Shown here one piece after another: positions 1 to 7,533 of a stretch of DNA of 7,533 nt. This DNA comes from Acidobacteriota bacterium (GTDB lineage: Bacteria > Acidobacteriota > Terriglobia > Bryobacterales > Bryobacteraceae). Position 1 is the stretch's first letter; every line of letters begins with the position of its first letter. The notes under the pieces were generated by a model that was not told where the DNA came from, made no database searches, and saw nothing but the letters and a program-made list of their open reading frames with translations. Both the position numbers and the translations under genes were made by a program. The DNA lies in the NCBI GenBank assembly GCA_026394095.1, contig JAPKYY010000934.1, forward strand, positions 1 to 7,533, read 5' to 3'.

Positions 1-1272
<1,272 letters not shown>

Positions 1273-1273
1273 T

Positions 1274-1280
1274 AGGGAAG
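1274..1280 (+). promoter_or_regulatory. Ribosome binding site of atpG
   Basis: AGGGAAG lies ten bases before the ATG at 1291, in the 18-nt gap after atpA. It overlaps the second of the two tandem stops and supports the chosen atpG start. Confidence 0.6.
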
Positions 1281-1290
1281 CTACACGGCC

Positions 1291-2151
1291 ATGCCTAGCC
1301 TCATTGACTTACGCCGCCGGATTCGGTCGGTAAAAAACACGCAACAGATCACCAAGGCCATGAAGATGGTGGCCGCGGCGAAGCTGCGCCGTGCGCAGGA
1401 ACGCGTATTGGCAGCGCGTCCGTATTCGGAAATCTACGCAAACATGCTGGCCGACGTGGCCGGTGCTGCGGCAACTGCAGGTGCTGAAGTCAGCCACCCG
1501 CTGCTTGCTACTCGCGAAGAAAAGCGGATTCTGATTGTGCTTGTCACCAGTGACCGTGGTTTGGCTGGTGCCTTCAATTCCAACCTCACCAAGGCCGCAC
1601 AGGTCTTCATCAACGAGCACCCCAACGCAGACTTCCAGGTGGAAGCGATCGGCCGCAAAGGCCGCGATTACTTCTTCCGCCGCGAAATGAAGCTCACCGG
1701 CGAGCATCTCGGTATTGTCGAAAAAGCACGCTTTGCCGATGCGGCTGCAATCGCCCGCAAGGTAACTGCACTTTATGCCGACGAAGCCGTCGATGCCGTC
1801 TACCTGATCTATAACGAATTTAAGAGCGTCATGACTCAGAAGTTGACCGTGACGCAGTTGCTGCCCGTAGCCGTTGCTGGCAGCGAAGAGCCGAAGGATT
1901 ACATCTACGAGCAATCGCCCGTGCAGTTGCTCGGCACGCTGTTGCCCAAATACGTCGAGACCGGTATCTACCGGGCCATGCTCGAGAGTGCCGCGAGCGA
2001 ACACGCCGCGCGTATGACCGCCATGGACGCCGCCAGCACCAACGCGGCCGACGTGATTGAAGGCTTGACGCTGCATCTCAACCGCGTCCGCCAGGCCAGC
2101 ATCACCAAGGAAATCATTGAAATCGTCAGCGGCGCAGCCGCTTTGGGTTAA
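1291..2151 (+). CDS. atpG: F1 ATP synthase subunit gamma
   Basis: This is the central rotor shaft of F1, which couples proton-driven rotation of the c-ring to the conformational changes of the beta subunits. The 286 residues match the usual length (about 285-290). The N-terminal helix is canonical: DLRRRIRSVKNTQQITKAMK at residues 6-25, followed by MVAAAKLRRAQ. The central Rossmann-like part contains VTSDRGLAGAFNSN. The C-terminal helix is also canonical, with LTLHLNRVRQASITKEI near the end. These two helices form the coiled coil inside the alpha3beta3 ring. The start at 1291 is preceded by a ribosome binding site and places the N-terminus where the family has it. The gene lies between atpA and atpD, as in most bacterial atp operons, and nothing in it looks damaged. 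Confidence 0.98.
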   Translation: MPSLIDLRRRIRSVKNTQQITKAMKMVAAAKLRRAQERVLAARPYSEIYANMLADVAGAAATAGAEVSHPLLATREEKRILIVLVTSDRGLAGAFNSNLTKAAQVFINEHPNADFQVEAIGRKGRDYFFRREMKLTGEHLGIVEKARFADAAAIARKVTALYADEAVDAVYLIYNEFKSVMTQKLTVTQLLPVAVAGSEEPKDYIYEQSPVQLLGTLLPKYVETGIYRAMLESAASEHAARMTAMDAASTNAADVIEGLTLHLNRVRQASITKEIIEIVSGAAALG

Positions 2152-3480
<1,329 letters not shown>

Positions 3481-3483
3481 GCC

Positions 3484-3885
3484 GTGAGCACCTTTTTGCT
3501 TGAAGTCGCCACTCCCGAAAAGCTCGTTGTCCGCAATGACGCTTCCGAAGCCCAGATTCCTGGCTCAGAAGGCATGCTCGGCATTATGCCGGGGCACGCT
3601 CCGCTGATCAGCGAGATCGAAGCTGGAGAACTCAGCTACACCATGGAAGGCAAGCGTCACGTCCTGGCCATTGCCAAGGGCTGGGTTGAGGTGACTGGAA
3701 ACAAGGTTCGCGTGCTTGTTGATTCGTGCGAAGCTCCTGACCAGATCGATCTGGAACGTGCTGAAACCGCACTCAAGCGTGCCAACGAACGTCTCCTGTC
3801 GCCCAAGCAGGATCTGGATCTGGCTCGTGCCCTCAACGCCGCAAAGCGAGCGCAAGCCCGCCTTGCCGTTGCCCGCAACAAATAG
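3484..3885 (+). CDS. atpC: F1 ATP synthase subunit epsilon
   Basis: This is the small rotor subunit that connects gamma to the c-ring and can inhibit ATP hydrolysis through its C-terminal helices. The 133 residues are a normal length. The N-terminal beta-sandwich starts FLLEVATPEKLV and contains the signature GSEGMLGIMPGHAPLIS (about residues 27-43). A charged helical hairpin follows from about residue 87 (DLERAETALKRANERL) to the Ala/Arg-rich end. The start is GTG, set by the ribosome binding site in the end of atpD and by the family N-terminus. The gene lies 3 nt after atpD and is the usual last gene of an atp operon. No terminator hairpin is seen in the 19 nt that follow, so transcription may continue downstream. 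Confidence 0.97.
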   Translation: MSTFLLEVATPEKLVVRNDASEAQIPGSEGMLGIMPGHAPLISEIEAGELSYTMEGKRHVLAIAKGWVEVTGNKVRVLVDSCEAPDQIDLERAETALKRANERLLSPKQDLDLARALNAAKRAQARLAVARNK

Positions 3886-3904
3886 GATTGGTTAGCATCG
3901 AGAG

Positions 3905-5038
3905 ATGCGTCTGATTCCGATATTGCTTCTTGTGACTACTCTTGAAGCTCAACAGAACTATGAAGCCCGGATTGCCGCAGTGCGGAAGACTCCGGGCTTT
4001 GTTGCGTTTTGGGACTTTGTAAAGCGCGATGGCGATCGTTTCGCCCCCCACCAGGGGGCCCGGGAGAAAGCCGATCTCCGGCTCGACCCTGTAAATTACG
4101 TCCTTGATTTTTGGGGAGAGGGCAGGGCAGCCACGATGGCTGATTTTCCTTTGACGGGAGAGGGCCCTTTCGGCCAGGCTGTGAGATTTAAGGCTGAAGC
4201 CGACCGTGACTTCCGGCCGGTTCTGCTGGTTCCCCGGGCCAGGCTTCACAATTCCGGCATCGACGTTAAGGGTAAAGATCAATCAGTAACTCTATTGGCC
4301 TGGATTAAGCGTCAGGAGGGCAACCACGCCATTGCTGGCATCTGGCACGAGGGTACTGACCTTGCGGCGAATTCCAAGCAGGCCAAACGCGTCGAGCAGG
4401 GCATGCGGCAGTATGCGCTCTTTGCAGGATTAGCCGCAAACGCCGGCGCTTCCGCTGCCCATGTCTCAGAGACTGGTGGCAGTTCCTTCGGTGACAAATA
4501 TGCTCGCAATCTCTCTGTAACTCCCGAACTGATTCCCAACGGTGAGTGGTGTCTGGTAGGCCTGCGTTTTGACAATCGCGCCAACACAGTCAGCTCGTCC
4601 CTTGACGGCAAGGAAACCGAATACTGGATCGATCAGCCGGAAAAACATCCCTTCTTCCAGTGGCCAGCCAAGGGCTGGCGCGAGGGCACCTATACTCCGC
4701 CAGAAAAAAAGCCAATCTCACGGCAGGTGATCTCTGCAGGAGTTGAAATTCTCACCTATGCCTTTACCAAAGTACGAGTCAGCCCGGCTGGCAGAGAATT
4801 GGTGGCACTCAAGGCAAACCCCTTCTGGTTTCCTCACGATCTGTTTACCCCCGCCGGCGCTGACCGTGGTGGCCCCTTCACCATCGGCCGCGTCATTCAC
4901 TCTTCTCGCAGCGTTGGCTTTGTGGGTGAAATTGGCGGAGTTGCTGTTTTCAACAAAGCAATCTCTCCGGGTCAACTCCAAAGACTGTCTGCCATAGGGC
5001 GTGCGGCGAACGGGCGCTACGAGTTGATTCGTCGATGA
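3905..5038 (+). CDS. Secreted LamG/concanavalin A-like domain protein, function unknown
   Basis: I do not recognise a named function. The 377-residue product begins with a short signal peptide (MRLIPILLLVTTLEA, likely cut before QQ), so it is probably exported. The rest has the layout of a LamG_3/concanavalin-like lectin sandwich: FGQAVRF (89-95), SVTLLAWIKRQ (127-137), GEWCLVGLRFDN (213-224) with a following SLDGKE, and near the end FTIGRVIHSSRSVGFVGEIGGVAVFNKAIS (325-354, key residues IGR, GFVGEI, VFNKAIS). Such domains usually bind carbohydrate or protein ligands, and no catalytic residues can be named. The start at 3905 is fixed by an in-frame TAG at 3893 and by the signal peptide. The ribosome binding site is weak (GAGAG directly before the ATG). 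The gene begins 19 nt after atpC, and its stop overlaps the fdhD start. The domain call is an inference from pattern. Confidence 0.7.
   Translation: MRLIPILLLVTTLEAQQNYEARIAAVRKTPGFVAFWDFVKRDGDRFAPHQGAREKADLRLDPVNYVLDFWGEGRAATMADFPLTGEGPFGQAVRFKAEADRDFRPVLLVPRARLHNSGIDVKGKDQSVTLLAWIKRQEGNHAIAGIWHEGTDLAANSKQAKRVEQGMRQYALFAGLAANAGASAAHVSETGGSSFGDKYARNLSVTPELIPNGEWCLVGLRFDNRANTVSSSLDGKETEYWIDQPEKHPFFQWPAKGWREGTYTPPEKKPISRQVISAGVEILTYAFTKVRVSPAGRELVALKANPFWFPHDLFTPAGADRGGPFTIGRVIHSSRSVGFVGEIGGVAVFNKAISPGQLQRLSAIGRAANGRYELIRR
5035..5038 (+). promoter_or_regulatory. ATGA stop-start overlap coupling the LamG gene and fdhD
   Basis: The TGA of the LamG-like gene (5036-5038) shares bases with the ATG of fdhD (5035-5037). 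No strong Shine-Dalgarno sequence lies upstream; only a GAG at 5021-5023 is seen. Translation of fdhD is therefore probably coupled to the gene before it. Confidence 0.7.
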
Positions 5039-5799
5039 CTCGCGGTTTCAATATCGTTCGCTTCAGGGAAGGGAAGTCAACCGCAACCCAGGATCAGTTG
5101 AGCGTCGAAGAACCATTGCTGGTGCTGGTAAACGGCAAGCCCTTCGCCACCCTGATGCGGACCCCGGGCGAGGACAAGGCACTCACCGAAGGCTTTCTCT
5201 TCTCTGAAGGAATCATCTCGAGGCCGGAAGATGTTTTGAGTATTGACGTCCGGCAACACGAAACCTCTCAGGAAATCCGCGTTGAACTTGCCGCCCATTG
5301 CCACCCTTCAGAGACCGCCCCACGCAGCATCTATCTCAGCTCCAGTTGCGGCGTCTGCGGTAGATCCAGCATTGAAGAACTCACCAACCGGCTGGAGCCG
5401 ATCTCCCCGCTGCAGGTATCTCCCGAATTTCTCCTGGGCTTGTTAGAGGGCTTCACCTCCGCTCAGCAGCAATTCCCGCTCACCGGTGGCGTCCATGCCG
5501 CTGCAATCTTCGATCAAACGGGAAAGCTGCTTTCGATTGAGGAAGACGTCGGCCGTCATAACGCGCTGGACAAATTGATCGGCAAAGCTTTTCGAGCCGG
5601 TGAGTTGCCTTTGGCGCACCGTATTTTGCTGATGTCCTCAAGGGCCAGCTTCGACATTGTGCAGAAGGCGGCCATGGCCGGAATCCCGGTCGTAGCTAGC
5701 ATGGGTGCGGCTTCCTCTCTTGCCGCAGATCTTGCCAAAGCATCGGGAATTGAACTCTATTGCTTTTTGCGTGGATCATCGGTGGTCAATCTAAGGTAG
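5035..5799 (+). CDS. fdhD: Formate dehydrogenase accessory sulfurtransferase FdhD
   Basis: FdhD accepts sulfur from a cysteine desulfurase and transfers it to the molybdenum bis-MGD cofactor, a step needed before the cofactor is active in formate dehydrogenases. It acts in the cytoplasm. The 254 residues are close to the usual 260-280. Key features are the sulfur-carrying motif SSSCGVCGR with Cys105 and Cys108, TGGVHAAA (150-157), [14 protein letters not shown] (170-183) and [20 protein letters not shown] (201-220), then [10 protein letters not shown]. The C-terminal FLRG is present, but the final residues (SSVVNLR) differ from the usual F-N-x-Y ending. Neither a formate dehydrogenase nor other molybdenum cofactor genes are in the window, so its client enzyme must be encoded elsewhere. 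The start overlaps the stop of the LamG-like gene. The family assignment is very secure. Confidence 0.96.
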   Translation: MTRGFNIVRFREGKSTATQDQLSVEEPLLVLVNGKPFATLMRTPGEDKALTEGFLFSEGIISRPEDVLSIDVRQHETSQEIRVELAAHCHPSETAPRSIYLSSSCGVCGRSSIEELTNRLEPISPLQVSPEFLLGLLEGFTSAQQQFPLTGGVHAAAIFDQTGKLLSIEEDVGRHNALDKLIGKAFRAGELPLAHRILLMSSRASFDIVQKAAMAGIPVVASMGAASSLAADLAKASGIELYCFLRGSSVVNLR

Positions 5800-5801
5800 G
5801 A
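5793..5801 (+). promoter_or_regulatory. Ribosome binding site of the DUF1080 gene
   Basis: AAGGTAGGA overlaps the stop of fdhD and ends eight bases before the ATG at 5810. It is one of the better Shine-Dalgarno matches in the window and confirms that start. Confidence 0.65.
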
Positions 5802-5809
5802 TCGTACGA

Positions 5810-6430
5810 ATGAAATTCGCTCTGCTCATTGCGCTGGTGCTGCTCTCACTCGGTGCCTCCATCCCCGAATACAAACCTCTCTTCAACGGGAAAAATCTGA
5901 AGGGCTGGGTCAATGTGAATACGAATGCCGATACCTGGAGTGTCAAAAATGGCATGCTCGTTTGTTCCGGACAACCCATCGGCGTGATGCGCAGCGAAAA
6001 GGAATACGAGAACTTCCTTCTGCACATTGAGTGGATGCATCTTGAGCCAGGCGGCAATTCCGGCGTATTCGTCTGGTCGAGTGCCGTGCCGAACGAGAAG
6101 TCAAGACTTCCTGACGGAGTTGAAGTTCAGATGCTGGAGCTTGACTGGCCCAAGCTGCACACCAAAGACGGCATTGTCCCGCCAATTGCCTATGTACACG
6201 GCGAGCTCTTTGGCGTAGGTGGGGTTAAGACAATACCGGATACCCCACGCGATGTGGTGGCAGTCGATGGAACGATCAAGCTGAGCGTGAACGGCAAATT
6301 CGTGAACGGGATCAGCAAATCAACCAAGCGCAAGGGCTATCTCTGCATGGAATCGGAAGGGGCAAAAATCCACTTCCGCAACATCAAGATCATGGAATTG
6401 CCTCCTAGCGGCACGCCAACCGCACCTTAA
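5810..6430 (+). CDS. Secreted DUF1080 (3-keto-disaccharide hydrolase-like) protein, possible internal deletion
   Basis: This 206-residue protein has a signal peptide ([17 protein letters not shown], no lipobox cysteine) followed by a DUF1080 domain, a concanavalin-like fold that Pfam now names 3-keto-disaccharide hydrolase. Members are often exported and linked to sugar breakdown; no activity can be proved from this sequence. Visible family marks are [11 protein letters not shown] (23-33), [12 protein letters not shown] (43-54), the strand LLHIEWM (70-76), [10 protein letters not shown] (80-89), DGVEVQMLE (102-110) and the last strands [21 protein letters not shown] and [11 protein letters not shown]. 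Between TIPDTPR (to 147) and DVVAVDG (from 148) the usual segment with a G-E-W-N motif is absent. From memory of the family, roughly 20-28 residues are missing, with the join at about 6250/6251. The gene starts 10 nt after fdhD. The family call is strong; the deletion is likely but rests on recalled family pattern. Confidence 0.88.
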   Translation: MKFALLIALVLLSLGASIPEYKPLFNGKNLKGWVNVNTNADTWSVKNGMLVCSGQPIGVMRSEKEYENFLLHIEWMHLEPGGNSGVFVWSSAVPNEKSRLPDGVEVQMLELDWPKLHTKDGIVPPIAYVHGELFGVGGVKTIPDTPRDVVAVDGTIKLSVNGKFVNGISKSTKRKGYLCMESEGAKIHFRNIKIMELPPSGTPTAP

Positions 6431-6433
6431 TCT

Positions 6434-6568
6434 GTGACCTGCAAGAAGTGCAAAGTATCCATGGAAGAAGTGAAAGGCCACGTTTTCCATAAGCGGCGAA
6501 AGTGGCGTTGTCCCCGGTGCGGGCGTGCACGCATGCAACAGGCCCGTCCCAAACCTCACAAATCCTGA
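6434..6568 (+). CDS. Small zinc-ribbon protein of 44 residues
   Basis: This short reading frame begins with GTG at 6434, 3 nt after the DUF1080 stop, and ends with TGA at 6566-6568. The product starts MTCKKCKVSMEEVKG and continues to a second pair in WRCPRCGRAR. Four cysteines (C3, C6, C26, C29) form CxxC-x19-CxxC, a zinc-ribbon pattern. The tail is basic (Arg, Lys, Pro, His). The next in-frame ATG (at 6461) would remove the first CxxC, so the GTG start is preferred. No Shine-Dalgarno sequence is visible, and translation is probably coupled to the upstream gene. The fold suggests metal, nucleic acid or protein binding, but the function is unknown. That two complete CxxC pairs arise by chance in a frame packed directly behind a gene is unlikely, so I treat it as real. 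Confidence 0.72.
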   Translation: MTCKKCKVSMEEVKGHVFHKRRKWRCPRCGRARMQQARPKPHKS

Positions 6569-6577
6569 GGTGTCCGT

Positions 6578-6970
6578 CTAGGCCGAATTGCGTTTTAGCC
6601 AGCGATTCAGCGTAGCGCCCAACTCACTGGCTTCCACTGGTTTGGTTAGATAATCGTCCATCCCGGAATCGAGGCATTTTTGCCGGTCGTGCGACATCGC
6701 ATGAGCGGTGAGCGCAATAATCGGCAATCTGTGGCTTGAGCCCTGGCCTTGGGCCAGTTCCTGCTCACGAATTCTGGCCGTGGCGGAATACCCATCAAGC
6801 ACCGGCATCTGGCAATCCATGATGATGGCATCATAGTTCCCTTCGGCCCACATTGCGACACCCTCTTCTCCATTATTGGCAAGGTCTACGGCAAAACCGA
6901 GCTTCCTGAGCATCAGGCTGCTGATGCGCTGGTTCACCGGATTGTCTTCAACTACGAGTACTTGGGCCAT
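6578..6970 (-). CDS. Stand-alone receiver-domain response regulator
   Basis: This is a 130-residue protein made of a single CheY-like receiver domain with no output domain. The acidic pocket is E8 and D9 in VVEDN, the phospho-acceptor is D52 in MDCQMPVLDG, the switch threonine is T88 in IALTAHAM, and the lysine is K110 in YLTKPVE. All phosphorylation residues are present. The MDCQMPVLDG and ALTAHAM wording is typical of receivers attached to hybrid histidine kinases, so it may act as a phosphorelay carrier or as a partner-binding switch. The ATG at 6970 is preceded on its strand by AGAGAG about five bases away. The gene lies 24 nt downstream of the CpaE-like gene on the same strand and is probably cotranscribed with it. 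It ends 9 nt from the convergent zinc-ribbon gene. Its kinase is not in the window. Confidence 0.93.
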   Translation of the reverse strand: MAQVLVVEDNPVNQRISSLMLRKLGFAVDLANNGEEGVAMWAEGNYDAIIMDCQMPVLDGYSATARIREQELAQGQGSSHRLPIIALTAHAMSHDRQKCLDSGMDDYLTKPVEASELGATLNRWLKRNSA

Positions 6971-6994
6971 GGTTCTCTCTGTGAATAGGTGGGC

Positions 6995-7533
6995 TTAGGT
7001 GGCCGAAGTAGTTTCTCGAATTCCCCAGAGGGACTTCAGTTTTCCTGTAAGAGAATTGTCATGGACGACGGCCTTGCCGAAGAGCTCGGAGGCAAATTCC
7101 GAGTACGCTACACCAAGCTTCGATTGGTCGGTAATCGGCCGTCCAGCAAGAATGGCTGATCGGAGCCCTGCATAATCGTTCGGAAAAGTTCTTGTTACGG
7201 AATGCCCAGCCATTTCAGAAATCTGGTCTACGCTAGGATCGCTGCGCTGCCAGCGGTTCACCAGCAATCCCATCCTGGTTTTGGGAATGCTCAAGCGCCC
7301 AAGTTCTTCAAAGCGCTTGTTCGCAAGAGCCATCGAGGGGATTTCTGGAGTTGCAACCACAAAAACTTCTCTTGCTCGACGAACTAGCTCCACCGTGGCC
7401 GGATTGATCAATTCCGGCAAATCTACCAGAATGGCGTCGTATTGACGGAGCGTCATGGACAGTAAATGAAAATAGTCCATCCATTCTGGCGGAGGAATAT
7501 CCAGTGTTCTCGAGGAGACCAGATAGTCAACGC
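6995..7533 (-). CDS. CpaE/MinD-like P-loop ATPase, 5'-partial
   Basis: The visible 178 residues are the C-terminal part of a MinD/ParA-superfamily ATPase of the CpaE type, a group associated with Flp/Tad pilus assembly and polar localisation. The frame is open to the window edge, reading V-D-Y-L-V-S-S-R-T-L-D-I-P-P-P-E-W before the ATG at 7480, so that ATG is internal and the true start lies outside. Family marks are the Walker B strand YDAILVDLPE, the segment VFVVATPEIPSMALANKRFEEL, LLVNRW (the conserved Asn-containing stretch after the fold's switch region), and a C-terminal FPNDY...ILAGRPI...S block common in CpaE-like proteins. The deviant Walker A and any N-terminal receiver-like domain lie beyond the window. 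The response regulator gene follows 24 nt downstream. The superfamily is secure; the CpaE subgroup is a good guess. No other tad genes are in view. Confidence 0.82.
   Translation of the reverse strand, partial: VDYLVSSRTLDIPPPEWMDYFHLLSMTLRQYDAILVDLPELINPATVELVRRAREVFVVATPEIPSMALANKRFEELGRLSIPKTRMGLLVNRWQRSDPSVDQISEMAGHSVTRTFPNDYAGLRSAILAGRPITDQSKLGVAYSEFASELFGKAVVHDNSLTGKLKSLWGIRETTSAT

Noticed and set aside
4044..4059. Strong GC hairpin (CCCCC, loop ACCA, GGGGG) near the start of the LamG-like gene
   Set aside because: It lies inside the coding region and has no T-run after it, so it is not a terminator. It might slow translation, but nothing supports a regulatory role.
3833..4282. A 149-codon minus-strand frame across the atpC/LamG gene junction
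   Set aside because: It overlaps two better-supported genes, shows no domain features and has no ribosome binding site that I could see.
4663..4679. Inverted repeat GCCAGC-caagg-GCTGGC
   Set aside because: It has a six-base stem within coding sequence and no T-run. This is expected by chance in GC-rich DNA.
7478..7480. ATG as the start of the CpaE-like gene on the minus strand
   Set aside because: The frame continues upstream to the window edge with family-like sequence (S-S-R-T-L-D-I-P-P-P-E), and a start here would remove the nucleotide-binding P-loop.

Overview
The window reads as chromosomal DNA from a free-living, moderately GC-rich bacterium. The best guess is an Acidobacteriota member, possibly of the Solibacter/Bryobacter type. 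This is inferred from the style of the proteins (an exported DUF1080 protein, a LamG-like secreted protein, a CpaE-like ATPase) and was not tested by any search.

Positions 1-3885 hold the distal part of an F-type ATP synthase operon in the standard order: atpA (5' end outside the window), atpG, atpD and atpC, encoding F1 subunits alpha, gamma, beta and epsilon. Gaps between genes are 18, 18 and 3 nt. All nucleotide-binding motifs are intact. However, the beta subunit ends abruptly: about 45-48 residues of the normal C-terminal domain are missing between SQPFF and a normal-looking IEKAEK tail.

Positions 3905-6568 hold four more plus-strand genes that follow the atp genes with almost no spacing: a secreted LamG/concanavalin-like protein, fdhD (sulfurtransferase for the molybdenum cofactor of formate dehydrogenase, overlapping the previous gene by ATGA), a secreted DUF1080 protein, and a 44-residue zinc-ribbon protein starting at GTG. 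No terminator was seen between atpC and these genes, so read-through from the atp operon is plausible. The DUF1080 protein also seems to lack an internal block of about 20-28 residues, again in frame.

Positions 6578-7533 are on the minus strand and converge on the plus-strand genes. They encode the C-terminal part of a CpaE/MinD-like P-loop ATPase (5' end outside the window), followed 24 nt downstream by a stand-alone receiver-domain response regulator. There is no gene-free stretch over 300 bases, and no RNA gene, mobile element, CRISPR array or repeat family was recognised. I did not find a convincing new multi-gene system. The strongest oddities are the two in-frame internal losses, the small zinc-ribbon gene and the unusual tail on the atp operon.
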